Shown in pieces: positions 50,621 to 58,968 of a stretch of 64,000 bases of DNA (positions are counted from its first letter, which is position 1; each line of letters begins with the position of its first letter). The position numbers and the translations under genes were made by a program. Under the pieces are notes generated by a model that had not been told where the DNA came from, searched no databases, and saw nothing but the letters and a program-made list of their open reading frames with translations. Source of the stretch: Amycolatopsis sp. GM8 (GTDB lineage Bacteria; Actinomycetota; Actinomycetes; Mycobacteriales; Pseudonocardiaceae); assembly GCF_021653975.1 (NCBI RefSeq), contig NZ_JAJKFK010000001.1, forward strand, positions 1,084,863 to 1,148,862, read 5' to 3'.

Positions 50621-51658
50621 ATGACAACGTTGTCGGAGGGTGCTCCTGGGCCGGGCTCGACGAGACGCGCCACGATGAGTGACGTCGCCCGGCTGGCGGG
50701 GGTCAGCATCAAGACGGTGTCGCGCGTGGTCAACGACGAGCCGGCGGTGCATCCGGAGACCGCCCGGCGGGTGCTCGCCGCCATCGAGCAGCTCGGGTTC
50801 CGCCGCAACCTCGGCGCCCGCAACCTGCGCCGCGGCTCCACCACCGGCACGATCGGCGTCGTCGTGGAGGACGTCGGCAACCCGTTCTACTCCGAGCTCA
50901 ACCGCGCCGTGGAGAAGATCGCGTTCTCCTACGGGCGCCACGTGCTGACCGGCTCCTCGGAGGAGGATGCCGACCGCGAACGCGAGCTCGTGCTGGAGTT
51001 CTGCGCCCGCCGCGTGGACGGGCTGCTGCTCGTGCCCGCCGGCGCCCAGCACCACTACCTGGTGCCGGAGATGCGCGCGGGCATGCCGGTGGTGTTCCTC
51101 GACCGCCCGGCCGGCGACATCGTGGCCGACACGGTCCTGCTCGACAACCTCGACGGCATGATCGAAGCGGTCGGGCACCTGGCCCGGCACGGCCATCGCC
51201 GGATCGCGTTCATCGCCGACCGGCCGGACATCTTCACCGCCGCCGAGCGGCTACGGGGTTTTCGCGAAGGCTGCGTCCGCGCCGGTATCCGGTACGACGA
51301 CCGGCTGACCGCGCTGAGCACCCCGACCCAGGAAAGCGTGCTGGACGCGGTGGACCGGCTGCTGACCGGCCCGGACCGCGCGACGGCCGTCATCGCGGGC
51401 AACAACCGGATCGCCGTGCACGTGCTGCGCGCGCTGGCCCAGGTCGCCCCGCGCCCCGCGCTGGTGAGCTTCGACGATTTCGAGCTCGCCGACCTGCTCG
51501 ACCCACCCGTCACCGTGATCGGCCATGACGTCGGCCGGCTCGGCAAGGCGGCGGCCGAGCTGCTGTTCGCTCGTATCCACGGCGAGGTCTCCCCGCCGAG
51601 AAAGGTAGTTCTGCCCGTGCATCTCGTCCCCCGTGGCTCCGGTGAGGTCTCACCGTGA
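50621..51658 (+). CDS. LacI-family transcriptional regulator of the mannoside locus
   Basis: The protein (345 residues from ATG 50621) has the LacI helix-turn-helix and hinge (TMSDVARLAGVSIKTVSRVV, PETARRVLAAIEQLGFRRN) and a periplasmic-binding-protein-like sugar domain (VVEDVGNPFYSELNRAVEK, ALVSFDDFELADLLDPPVTV). The start is uncertain: ATG 50609, 50621 or 50675 are in frame, none with a good ribosome site. The arginine-rich lead before MSDVARL favours the longer forms. It heads an operon with manA and a sugar ABC importer, and it is divergent from two GH92 genes, so mannose or a manno-oligosaccharide is its likely inducer. Confidence 0.9.
   Translation: MTTLSEGAPGPGSTRRATMSDVARLAGVSIKTVSRVVNDEPAVHPETARRVLAAIEQLGFRRNLGARNLRRGSTTGTIGVVVEDVGNPFYSELNRAVEKIAFSYGRHVLTGSSEEDADRERELVLEFCARRVDGLLLVPAGAQHHYLVPEMRAGMPVVFLDRPAGDIVADTVLLDNLDGMIEAVGHLARHGHRRIAFIADRPDIFTAAERLRGFREGCVRAGIRYDDRLTALSTPTQESVLDAVDRLLTGPDRATAVIAGNNRIAVHVLRALAQVAPRPALVSFDDFELADLLDPPVTVIGHDVGRLGKAAAELLFARIHGEVSPPRKVVLPVHLVPRGSGEVSP
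50623..50634. promoter_or_regulatory. LacI-type operator at the lacI gene
   Basis: GACAACGTTGTC is a perfect 12-bp palindrome with the central CG typical of LacI-family sites. It overlaps the first codons if lacI starts at ATG 50621, or the transcription start if TATTAT (50617-50622) is the -10 box and translation begins later. TTGACAACC at 50582-50590 holds a further half-site. Confidence 0.72.
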
Positions 51659-52665
51659 CCGAACCCATCAAGCTCGCGGCCAACCAGCCGCCCCAGTTCT
51701 ACCGTGGTGGCGAGGCGATCGCCTCCCTCCGCGGCGCCAGCCCTGACAAGGAGTTCGGCCCCGAAGACTGGGTAGCCTCGACCACCACCCTGTTCGGCCA
51801 GGCGGAAAACGGCCTCACCAGGCTGCCCGACGGCCGGTGGCTGCGCGACGCCGTGCGCGCCGATCCGCAGGCGTGGCTGGGCGCCGCGCACGTGTCGGCG
51901 CTGGGCGACTCGACCGCGCTGCTGGTCAAGCTGCTCGACGCCGGCCAGCGGCTGCCGGTGCATTTCCACCCGTCGAACTCCTTTGCCGAGCAGCATTTCG
52001 ACTCGCACTTCGGCAAGACCGAGGCGTGGATCGTGGTCGGCACGAGCGGCGACGATCCGCGCGTGTACCCCGGGTTCAAGCAGAGCGTGGACCCGGCGAC
52101 GGTCGGCGAATGGGTGCGGGAGCAGGACACCGAGGCGATGCTCGGCGCTCTGAACAGCGTGCCGGTCGCGCCGGGGGACAACGTGTACATCCCGGCGGGG
52201 CTGCCGCACGCGATCGGCGAGGGCGTGTTCGTCGTCGAGCTGCAGCAGCCGACGGACTTCTCGCTCACCATCGAATGGCGCGATTTCCTGGACAGCCCGG
52301 AAAAGGGGCATCTCGGAATCGGCTTCGACACGGCGTTGCAGGCGCTGGACACTTCGGCGCGTGACCCCGAGTCGGTCATCCGGCGCACCGGCGGCGCGAA
52401 CGAGTCCATTGTGGATCTCCTGGTGCCCGGCGCGGCGGAGTTCTTCCGCGCCGACCGGTTGCACCCGAAACCCACGCTGGCACTCGACCCGTCGTTCACC
52501 GTGTTCGTGGTCCTCGACGGCGAGGGCACCTGCCGGACCGAGCACGGCGGCGAGCTGGCACTGTCCAAAGGCGACACCGTGGTGGTGCCGTATGCCGCCG
52601 GGCAGCACGAGGTCTCGGGTGAGCTGACCATCATCCGCTGCCGACCCCCAGCACCGGGAGCCTGA
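51655..52665 (+). CDS. manA: class I mannose-6-phosphate isomerase
   Basis: The 336-residue cupin enzyme interconverts mannose 6-phosphate and fructose 6-phosphate with zinc. Metal ligands are seen in LPVHFHPSNSFAEQHF, in FGKTEAWIVVG with the conserved Lys-Thr-Glu, and in YIPAGLPHAIGEGVFVVELQ with His. The second cupin is reduced. It starts at GTG 51655 inside the lacI stop (GTGA) and ends 1 nt before the ABC ATPase gene, so the operon order is lacI-manA-ABC. It would feed imported and phosphorylated mannose into glycolysis. No sugar kinase is seen in the window. Confidence 0.88.
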   Translation: MTEPIKLAANQPPQFYRGGEAIASLRGASPDKEFGPEDWVASTTTLFGQAENGLTRLPDGRWLRDAVRADPQAWLGAAHVSALGDSTALLVKLLDAGQRLPVHFHPSNSFAEQHFDSHFGKTEAWIVVGTSGDDPRVYPGFKQSVDPATVGEWVREQDTEAMLGALNSVPVAPGDNVYIPAGLPHAIGEGVFVVELQQPTDFSLTIEWRDFLDSPEKGHLGIGFDTALQALDTSARDPESVIRRTGGANESIVDLLVPGAAEFFRADRLHPKPTLALDPSFTVFVVLDGEGTCRTEHGGELALSKGDTVVVPYAAGQHEVSGELTIIRCRPPAPGA

Positions 52666-52666
52666 C

Positions 52667-53434
52667 ATGACTGATGCCGTCCTGCTGGACGCCCAGAACA
52701 TCGTGAAGCACTACGGCTCGGTCGAGGCGCTACGGGGCGCCTCGTTCCAGGCGAGAGCCGGCGAGGTCACCGCGCTGATCGGCGACAACGGCGCCGGGAA
52801 GTCCACGCTGATCAAGTGCCTCTCCGGGGCCGAGCAACCCACGTCGGGCAGAATCCTGTTGGACGGCAAGGAAGTTCACTTCGACTCGCCCACCACCGCG
52901 CGGCGGCTGGGCATCGAGACGGTGTACCAGGATCTCGCGGTCGCGCCCGACCTGGACCCGGCCGCGAACCTGTTCCTGGGCCGGGAGATCCACCGCCGTG
53001 GCATCCTCGGCAAGCTCGGCATGCTGGACAACGGGGCGATGCGGCGGCAGGCGGTCGAGGAGTTCAAGCGGCTCGGCGTGACGCTGCAGAGCACCGACGT
53101 GTCCATCGGCTCGCTGTCCGGCGGGCAGCGCCAGAGCGTGGCGGTGGCGCGGTCGGTGGTGTGGGCGAGCAAGGTCGTGTTCATGGACGAGCCGACCGCC
53201 GCCCTCGGTGTGGTGCAACGGGAACGCGTGCTCGACGTGATCCGCCGGGTCCGCGACGAGGGCATCGCGGTGGTGCTGATCAGCCACAACATGCCCGAGG
53301 TGCTGTCGGTGTCCGACCGGATCGAGGTGCTGCGCCTGGGCGCCCGGGTGGCCAGGTTCCACGCCGCGGACACGTCGCTCGAGGATCTCGTGGCGGCCAT
53401 GACGGGCGCTCTCACCCAGGAGGAGGCGGCATGA
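52667..53434 (+). CDS. sugar ABC importer ATP-binding protein (FrcA-like, single ATPase domain)
   Basis: The 255-residue protein has one ATPase domain: Walker A IGDNGAGKSTLIKCLSGA, signature GSLSGGQRQSVAVARSV, Walker B VVFMDEPTAALG and switch His in VVLISHNMPEVL. Ribose-type importers usually use a fused double ATPase of about 500 residues; the single-domain form resembles FrcA of the fructose/mannose/ribose importer. It lies 1 nt after manA and overlaps the permease gene by 4 nt (ATGA). Confidence 0.92.
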   Translation: MTDAVLLDAQNIVKHYGSVEALRGASFQARAGEVTALIGDNGAGKSTLIKCLSGAEQPTSGRILLDGKEVHFDSPTTARRLGIETVYQDLAVAPDLDPAANLFLGREIHRRGILGKLGMLDNGAMRRQAVEEFKRLGVTLQSTDVSIGSLSGGQRQSVAVARSVVWASKVVFMDEPTAALGVVQRERVLDVIRRVRDEGIAVVLISHNMPEVLSVSDRIEVLRLGARVARFHAADTSLEDLVAAMTGALTQEEAA

Positions 53435-54474
53435 CGGCCACGCGGGAGATCCAGTCCACCGTGGACGGTGGGTTCGGAAAGCGCTCTCTGGGCCAGCGCC
53501 TGATCGGCGCGAACACGTTCTGGATCGCGCTGGTGTTGATCGCCCTGATCGTGGTGTTCACCGTGCTCAAACCGGGCCAGTTCGCCACCCTGTTCACGTT
53601 CCAGACCCTGCTGATCGAGACGTCGGTGCTGCTGGTGCTTTCGGTCGGGATGACGTTCGTGATCATCACGTCCGGTATCGACCTGTCCGTCGGCTCGGTG
53701 CTGATCTTCGCGGGCATGGTCTGCGGCAAAACGATGGAAGCGCTTTCTCCCGGCGGCAACGCGAGCACCGCCGGCTGGGGCGTGATCGGCATCGGGCTCG
53801 TCGCGGCGATCCTGTCGGGCACGATCTGGGGCCTGATCAACGGTTTCCTCATCGCGATCGCGAAGATCCCGCCGCTGATCGTGACCCTCGGCACGATGGG
53901 CGCGGCGCTCGGCGCGGCGTACCTGCTCAACAACGGCTCGGACGTGCGCAGCGTGCCGACCGTGCTGAACAGGACGCTCGGCTACGGCACCTCGTTCGGC
54001 GGCGTCCCGAACCTGGTGCTGGTGGCGGTGGTCATCACGCTGATCGGCGCCTGGTTGTTGCACACCACCAAGTTCGGCCGATACACGTACGCGGTCGGGT
54101 CGAGTGCCGAGGCCGCTCGCCGGGCGGGTATCGGTGTCACCGCGCACCTGCTGAAGGTGTACCTGCTGACCGGTTTTCTGGCCGGCATAGCGGGTTTCAT
54201 GTCGCTGGCCTACTACGCGTCGACCACGATCACCGCGCACACCACGGACAACCTGAACGCGATCGCGGCGACGGTGATGGGTGGCACGAGCCTGTTCGGC
54301 GGGGTCGGCTCGGTGCTCGGCACGGTCATCGGGGTGTTCATCCCCGCCGTGCTGAAGAAGGGTTTCAACATCACGCAGGTACCGGACTTCTGGCAGATGA
54401 TCGCGGTCGGCGCGGTGCTCATCGCCGCCGTGTGGTTCGACCAGCGCCGCCGCCGGCAGCGCAATTCCCGTTAA
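53431..54474 (+). CDS. sugar ABC importer permease (FrcC/RbsC-like)
   Basis: The 347-residue protein has about ten hydrophobic segments, including ALVLIALIVVFTVLKPGQ, VLLVLSVGMTFVIITSGIDL, GLINGFLIAIAKIPPLIVTL and VGAVLIAAVWFDQ. The motif TSGIDLSVGSVLIFAGM is the hallmark of the BPD_transp_2 family that serves ribose, xylose and fructose/mannose importers; the EAA-like coupling part is in AARRAGIGVTAHLLKVYLLT. AGGAGG precedes ATG 53431. It would pair with the single-domain ATPase as a dimer of each. Confidence 0.93.
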   Translation: MTATREIQSTVDGGFGKRSLGQRLIGANTFWIALVLIALIVVFTVLKPGQFATLFTFQTLLIETSVLLVLSVGMTFVIITSGIDLSVGSVLIFAGMVCGKTMEALSPGGNASTAGWGVIGIGLVAAILSGTIWGLINGFLIAIAKIPPLIVTLGTMGAALGAAYLLNNGSDVRSVPTVLNRTLGYGTSFGGVPNLVLVAVVITLIGAWLLHTTKFGRYTYAVGSSAEAARRAGIGVTAHLLKVYLLTGFLAGIAGFMSLAYYASTTITAHTTDNLNAIAATVMGGTSLFGGVGSVLGTVIGVFIPAVLKKGFNITQVPDFWQMIAVGAVLIAAVWFDQRRRRQRNSR

Positions 54475-54501
54475 CTACAACGAAGTAGGGAGTCCCCACT
54501 G

Positions 54502-55479
54502 ATGAAGAAAGCGCTTACCGCCGGTACGGCTGTCGCAGCGGCGGTCCTGCTGGCAGCCTGTGGCTCCGGCCAGGTCGGCGGCTCCGGCGGCAACAGCGTG
54601 CAGAACAACAAGCAGCTGGCGCTGATCCCCGGCGTGCAGGCCGAGCCGTTCTACATCTCGATGCAATGCGGCGCGGAGGCCGAGGCGAAGAAGCTCGGCT
54701 ACACCATCAACACCTCGGCGCCGCAGAAGTTCGACGCGGCGCTACAGACCGAAAAGGTCAACGCGCTCGGCTCGAACCCGCCGGCGGCGCTGCTGATCGC
54801 GCCGACCGACGACACGGCGATGCTCGCGCCGATCCAGCAGGTCGCCAACCGCGGCACGAAGATCGTCCAGGTGGACACGGCGTTGAAGGACTCCAGCATC
54901 GCGGTCTCGTCGATCTCCTCCGACAACACCGAGGGCGGCAAGCTCGCCGCGCAGACCCTGGCGCAGTTGGTGGGTGACAAGTCCGGTTCGGTGCTGGTGC
55001 TCGACACCATCGCGGGCACGTCGACCACGGCGGCGCGGGCGCAGGGCTTCAGCGACGAGCTGAAGACCCACCCGAACCTCAAGTCGATCGGCATTCAGTT
55101 CACCCAGAACGAGCCGGAACAGGCCGCGGCGAAGGTGACCGCGGCGCTCGCGTCCACTCCGGACCTGGTGGGTATCTTCGCCACCAACCTGAACACCGGT
55201 GAGGGTGCGGCGACCGGCCTGCGCAACGCCGGCAAGATCGGCCAGGTCAACCTGATCGGTTTCGACGCCAGTCCGTCCGAAGTGGATGGTCTGCGCAGCG
55301 GCGAGTACCAGGGCCTCATCGCGCAGGACCCGGCCGCGATCGGGCAGCAGGGCGTGGACCAGGCCGTCGCCGCACTGGAGGGCAAGCCGGTGACGAAGAC
55401 GCTCACCGCCGGCCTGCACTCGCTCACCAAGTCCAATATGGACGCCAACGCGCAGTACTTCTACAAGCAGCAGTGTTAG
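54502..55479 (+). CDS. sugar-binding lipoprotein of the ABC importer (FrcB/RbsB-like)
   Basis: The 325-residue protein has a lipoprotein signal (AVLLAACGSGQ, lipid Cys near residue 20) followed by a periplasmic_binding_4 fold: EPFYISMQCGAEAEAKKLGY, NPPAALLIAPTDDTAML, SVLVLDTIAGTSTTAARAQG and LIGFDASPSEVDGLRSGEYQ. Aromatic and Asp residues in these loops bind monosaccharides in relatives. With the adjacent ATPase and permease it completes the importer. Mannose is the expected ligand because of manA and the GH92 mannosidases, but this is inference. Confidence 0.9.
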   Translation: MKKALTAGTAVAAAVLLAACGSGQVGGSGGNSVQNNKQLALIPGVQAEPFYISMQCGAEAEAKKLGYTINTSAPQKFDAALQTEKVNALGSNPPAALLIAPTDDTAMLAPIQQVANRGTKIVQVDTALKDSSIAVSSISSDNTEGGKLAAQTLAQLVGDKSGSVLVLDTIAGTSTTAARAQGFSDELKTHPNLKSIGIQFTQNEPEQAAAKVTAALASTPDLVGIFATNLNTGEGAATGLRNAGKIGQVNLIGFDASPSEVDGLRSGEYQGLIAQDPAAIGQQGVDQAVAALEGKPVTKTLTAGLHSLTKSNMDANAQYFYKQQC

Positions 55480-55485
55480 TCCGCC

Positions 55486-56193
55486 TCACAGCTCCTTGAG
55501 GCGTTCGCTGAGCCAGGTGCGCATGTCGTGCCACAGTGCGCCGCCGAGTGAAACCCTTGCCACACCGAGGGAAGCGAGGTCGGCACCCGGCAGGCGGTTC
55601 GCGTTGACCGCCGCCGGGTGCACGGCTTTGACCAGTTCTGCCAGCACCTCGGGCGAGCGGATCGCGATCGGGTACACGCAGTCCGCGCCCGCCGCAAGAT
55701 ACGCCTTCGCCCGCTCGATTGCCTCCGGCAGCACCTGTTGCTGGTCTCCCCTCAGGAAAAGATCGATCCGCGCGTTGATCACCAGCGCGTCCCCCGCCGC
55801 CTCGCGCACCGCCGCAAACCGCTCGGCCTGCTCGGCGAGCGGCCGGATCCGGCCCTGCGCGTGGTCGGTGTCCTCCAGATTGCAGCCCACCGCGCCGGTC
55901 GCGAGTAGCCGGTCCACCAACTCCGGCGCCGGCAGCCCGTAGCCCGCCTCGGCATCGACGGTCACCGGCACCTCGACGGCCCGGGCGATCCGCGCCGCGG
56001 CGGCGAACATCTCGTCCACCGGCGCCTGTTCCCCGTCGGGATAGCCGAGCGAGGTCGCCACCGCGACCGAACTCGTTGCCACCACGGGAAAACCGGCCTC
56101 TTCGACGAGCCGTGCGGTGCCCGCGTCCCAGACGTTCGGCAACACCAGCGGGCTACCGGGGACATGCAGCGCGCGCAGCGCGGCGGCCGTCAC
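55486..56193 (-). CDS. isocitrate lyase/PEP mutase superfamily protein
   Basis: The 235-residue protein has the modified TIM barrel of the PEP mutase group: LVLPNVWDAGTARLVEEAGF, VPVTVDAEAGYGLPAPELVD with the Mg-binding Asp/Glu, and GCNLEDTDH, which takes the place of the family's catalytic loop Glu. The typical KKCGH motif of isocitrate lyases is missing, as in 2-methylisocitrate-lyase-like and oxaloacetate-decarboxylase-like relatives. The reaction is unknown. It starts at GTG 56193 overlapping the AhpD-like gene stop, so the two are coupled. Confidence 0.85.
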   Translation of the reverse strand: MTAAALRALHVPGSPLVLPNVWDAGTARLVEEAGFPVVATSSVAVATSLGYPDGEQAPVDEMFAAAARIARAVEVPVTVDAEAGYGLPAPELVDRLLATGAVGCNLEDTDHAQGRIRPLAEQAERFAAVREAAGDALVINARIDLFLRGDQQQVLPEAIERAKAYLAAGADCVYPIAIRSPEVLAELVKAVHPAAVNANRLPGADLASLGVARVSLGGALWHDMRTWLSERLKEL

Positions 56194-56654
56194 TTCTCGT
56201 CGTCCGGCAGCGGCTTGTGACTGGTGACACCGAGCCGGTTCCACGCGTTGATCGTCAGGATCGCCCAGGCGACCGCCACGTACTGCTCCTCGGTCAGGGC
56301 CTTGGTGGCCTGCTCGTACACGTCGTCCGGCACATCCTGGACCTGCGCCAGCTTCGTCATTGCGTCGGTGAGCGCGAGCGCGGCCCGCTCCTGCTCGGTG
56401 TAGAGGTCCGTCTCCCACCAGGTGCCGAGGAGCACGATCCGGCGCTCGGACTCGCCGAGCCTGCGCGCGTCCCGGGAGTGCATGTCGAGGCAGTACGCGC
56501 AGCCGTTCAGCAGCGAGGCGCGGATCTTGACCAGCTCGATCAGGCGCTGGTCCAGGCCCGCGTTCGCGGCGGCCTTCTCTACCGCCACGTGCAGCGCGGA
56601 CAGGTGCTTACGGAGGTCGGGGGCCGCTTCGCTGAGGTCGATTCGGTTTCTCAT
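56190..56654 (-). CDS. AhpD-like carboxymuconolactone decarboxylase-family protein
   Basis: The 154-residue all-helical protein has the redox motif LLNGCAYCLDMHSRDARRLG (CxxC followed by His), with the upstream Glu in LIELVKIRAS as expected for the AhpD proton relay. Such proteins reduce peroxides or disulfides or act as unknown peroxidase-like enzymes. ATG 56654 is used; GTG three codons earlier is possible. It is divergent from a MocR-type regulator with repeated TGGTCCAGTT sites in the 46-bp gap, so it is the probable target of that regulator together with the PEP-mutase-like gene. Confidence 0.88.
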   Translation of the reverse strand: MRNRIDLSEAAPDLRKHLSALHVAVEKAAANAGLDQRLIELVKIRASLLNGCAYCLDMHSRDARRLGESERRIVLLGTWWETDLYTEQERAALALTDAMTKLAQVQDVPDDVYEQATKALTEEQYVAVAWAILTINAWNRLGVTSHKPLPDDEK

Positions 56655-56672
56655 GACTTTCACGCTAGCCCC

Positions 56673-56722
56673 AACTGGCCCACGAGTATGGTCCAGTTTC
56701 ATGACAGATTCGTGGTCCAGTT
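56673..56722. promoter_or_regulatory. MocR-type operator repeats
   Basis: TGGTCCAGTT occurs at 56689-56698 and 56713-56722 in the same direction, 24 bp apart, and AACTGGCCCA (56673-56682) is an inverted copy with one mismatch. MocR/PdxR proteins typically bind a direct repeat plus an inverted half-site. The third copy lies inside the first codons of the regulator gene. Confidence 0.6.
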
Positions 56723-58062
56723 GGGATGTGCACCTCGATTGGCAGCCCGATGCGGGCCGGCAGGGGCTCGCGGACGCGCTGCGCCAGGCGATCCGCGACG
56801 GCCGGCTCGCGCCGGGCACCATCGTGCCGTCGACTCGGGCGCTCGCGAAGGACCTCGGCATCGCGCGCGGCACGGTCACCCGGGTGTACGCCGACCTGAC
56901 TGTCGAAGGCTACCTGCGCACGAGCCAGGGCGCGCCGACCCGCGTTGGCGCGGTGAGTTCTCCCTTGCCGCCGAAGGAAAAGCCGCACGCGGCGCCGTGG
57001 GTGCCGGGCGCGCGCTGGGACCTCTATCCCGGCCGGCCGGACCTGTCGTCCTTTCCGCGTGAGGCTTGGGTTGCGGCAACGCGGCGAGTCCTGCACGACG
57101 CGCCCGCGAGCGTGTTCGACTACGGCGACGGGCTGGGCTCGGCGGTGTTGCGGGAAGCGCTTTCACGGTACTTGTCGCGGAGTCGCGGCGTGCTCGCGGA
57201 ACCCGACCGGATCGTCGTCTGCGGCGGGTTCGGTCATGGTCTGGCGGTGCTGGCTCGCGTCCTGCATGCCCGGGGCGACCGCGAGTTGTCCTTCGAAAAC
57301 CCTTGCCTGCCACAGTTTCGCGAGCATGCGACACGAGCCGGCCTGCACGTCGCCGCCGTTCCCGTCGACGAGCAGGGTCTTGAAGTGTCCAAACTGGACA
57401 GTCCAGCCGTCGTGGTGACGCCCGCGCATCAGTACCCGCTGGGCGTCACGCTGGCTCCGGAGCGACGAACCGCCCTCGCGCGGTGGGGCGGCCTGGTGAT
57501 CGAGGACGACTACGACGGCGAGTTCCGCTTCGATCGCCATCCGGTCGGCGCACTGCAAGCCCTTGCGCCGGAACGGATCGTATACGCGGGGTCGGTCAGC
57601 AAGACGCTCGCGCCGGCGTTGCGGATCGGCTGGCTGGTGCTGCCGCGGTTCCTGGTCGAGCCGGTGCGCGCGGAGCTGGCGGCGACCGGCTGGCACCCGC
57701 CCGTCGTGGACCATCTGGTGCTGGCCGACATGCTGAGTTCCGGGGCGTACGACCGGCATGTCCGGCAGCGGCGGATCGCCTACCGCAAGCGGCGCGATCG
57801 GCTGTTGTCCTTGCTACCACGCGAGATCACGCCCGTGGGTATCTCGGCCGGCCTGCATGTGCTGCTGCGGTTGCCGCCGGGCCGCTCGGAGGAGCAGGTG
57901 ATTCGCGCGGCGCTGCGGGAGTCGGTCGCGATCGACGGCCTCGGCCGGCATTGGTTCGGCGACGGCCGGCGGTCGCGGGGCATCGTGCTCGGCTACGCGA
58001 CGCCGGCGGAGCACGCGTTCGGGCCGGCGATCGAGGCGCTGCTGAAGGCGATTACGCCGTGA
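56701..58062 (+). CDS. MocR/PdxR-type regulator (GntR domain fused to aminotransferase domain)
   Basis: The 453-residue protein joins a GntR winged helix (about 1-75, ALRQAIRDGRLAPGTIVPST, TRALAKDLGIARGTVTRVYA) to a fold-type I aminotransferase domain (about 100-450). The PLP lysine is in VYAGSVSKTLAPALRIGWLV and the Asp in VIEDDYDGEFRFDRHPVGAL. Such proteins sense PLP or amino compounds. ATG 56701 is the first codon ahead of the domain. It is divergent from the AhpD-like/PEP-mutase-like pair, with repeats in between; vitamin B6 genes are not nearby, so the regulon may be the divergent pair. Confidence 0.92.
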   Translation: MTDSWSSWDVHLDWQPDAGRQGLADALRQAIRDGRLAPGTIVPSTRALAKDLGIARGTVTRVYADLTVEGYLRTSQGAPTRVGAVSSPLPPKEKPHAAPWVPGARWDLYPGRPDLSSFPREAWVAATRRVLHDAPASVFDYGDGLGSAVLREALSRYLSRSRGVLAEPDRIVVCGGFGHGLAVLARVLHARGDRELSFENPCLPQFREHATRAGLHVAAVPVDEQGLEVSKLDSPAVVVTPAHQYPLGVTLAPERRTALARWGGLVIEDDYDGEFRFDRHPVGALQALAPERIVYAGSVSKTLAPALRIGWLVLPRFLVEPVRAELAATGWHPPVVDHLVLADMLSSGAYDRHVRQRRIAYRKRRDRLLSLLPREITPVGISAGLHVLLRLPPGRSEEQVIRAALRESVAIDGLGRHWFGDGRRSRGIVLGYATPAEHAFGPAIEALLKAITP

Positions 58063-58108
58063 GCGGATCGGGTTCGGCGTGCTGGTCCGGCGTTCTAGCT
58101 TGGGGCAT

Positions 58109-58783
58109 ATGGAGATCCGCGAGTTGACGCCGAGGCTGCGCATGCTGCGGGTCGGCGGCTGGCTGCTGTACCTGTGGCAGGAGGGCGGCCGGCAGACGTT
58201 GATCGACACCGGCGCGCCTGGTGGCGCCGAGGAGATCGCGCCGCTGGTGCCCGGCCTCGAACGGATCGTGCTCACGCATTTCCACACCGACCACACCGGC
58301 AACGCGGAGGAACTGCGAACGCGCACCGGCGCCACGGTTATCGCGGGCGCCGCGGATGCGGCCGTTCTGCGCGGACTCGATCCGGGCGCGCCGGCCGTAC
58401 TGGAAGACTGGGAGCGGCCGATCTTCGAACGCACGTCGGCGGGTCTGCCGTGGACAGTGACGGTGACCGTGGATGTCACCGTCACCGGCGGCGAAACCCT
58501 GGACTTCGGGGGCAGTGCCCAGGTGGTCGCCGTCCCCGGGCATACCGAAGGCAGCATCGCGGTCTACCTGCCGCGCGACCGCGTACTGCTCACCGGCGAC
58601 GCGATCGCCGAGACCGAAGGCCGGGTCATCCTGGGGGTGTTCAACCAGGACCGCGCCCGCACGGTGGCTTCGTTCCGCCGCCTGGCTGCCCTCGACGTCG
58701 ACGTCGCCTGCTTCGGCCACGGCGAGCCGCTGCTCTCGGATGCCGGCAAACGCTTGCGCGAGGCAGCGGAGGGCCTGGCGTGA
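58109..58783 (+). CDS. metallo-beta-lactamase-fold hydrolase
   Basis: The 224-residue protein has the zinc-binding motif LTHFHTDHTGNAEELR (HxHxDH), later ligands His in VVAVPGHTEGSIAVYL and Asp in VLLTGDAIAETEGR, and a final His in VACFGHGEPLL. The order and spacing are those of the glyoxalase II-like branch. The substrate is unknown; thioesters, lactones or phosphodiesters are all found in this fold. Its stop overlaps the start of the GrpB relic (GTGA). Confidence 0.88.
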   Translation: MEIRELTPRLRMLRVGGWLLYLWQEGGRQTLIDTGAPGGAEEIAPLVPGLERIVLTHFHTDHTGNAEELRTRTGATVIAGAADAAVLRGLDPGAPAVLEDWERPIFERTSAGLPWTVTVTVDVTVTGGETLDFGGSAQVVAVPGHTEGSIAVYLPRDRVLLTGDAIAETEGRVILGVFNQDRARTVASFRRLAALDVDVACFGHGEPLLSDAGKRLREAAEGLA

Positions 58784-58960
58784 ACGATCCCGCCTGGGCA
58801 CACGAACGCCCCGACGTCGTCGCCCACGATCCGCGGTGGAGCGCCCTGGCTGCGGCCGAACGAGCACCTCAAGCGTGACCTCGCCGAGCGGCACGGGCGC
58901 GACCGCGAGGCCTACACCGAGGCGAAAGCCGAGTTCATCACCCGCGCCCTGACCATTTGA
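58780..58960 (+). pseudogene. internally deleted GrpB/UPF0157-family gene
   Basis: GTG 58780 overlaps the MBL gene stop as a real downstream gene would and gives an N-terminal piece (NDPAWAHERPDVVAHDPRWS) like the start of GrpB-family proteins. The frame ends at TGA 58876-58878. In a second frame the typical C-terminus survives (EHLKRDLAERHGRDREAYTE, AKAEFITRAL) and ends at TGA 58958-58960. GrpB proteins are about 170 residues; over 100 codons between the pieces are gone. The gene is therefore a deletion remnant. A 21-bp repeat array starts 8 bp later. Confidence 0.65.
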
Positions 58961-58968
58961 TCCGGTCA

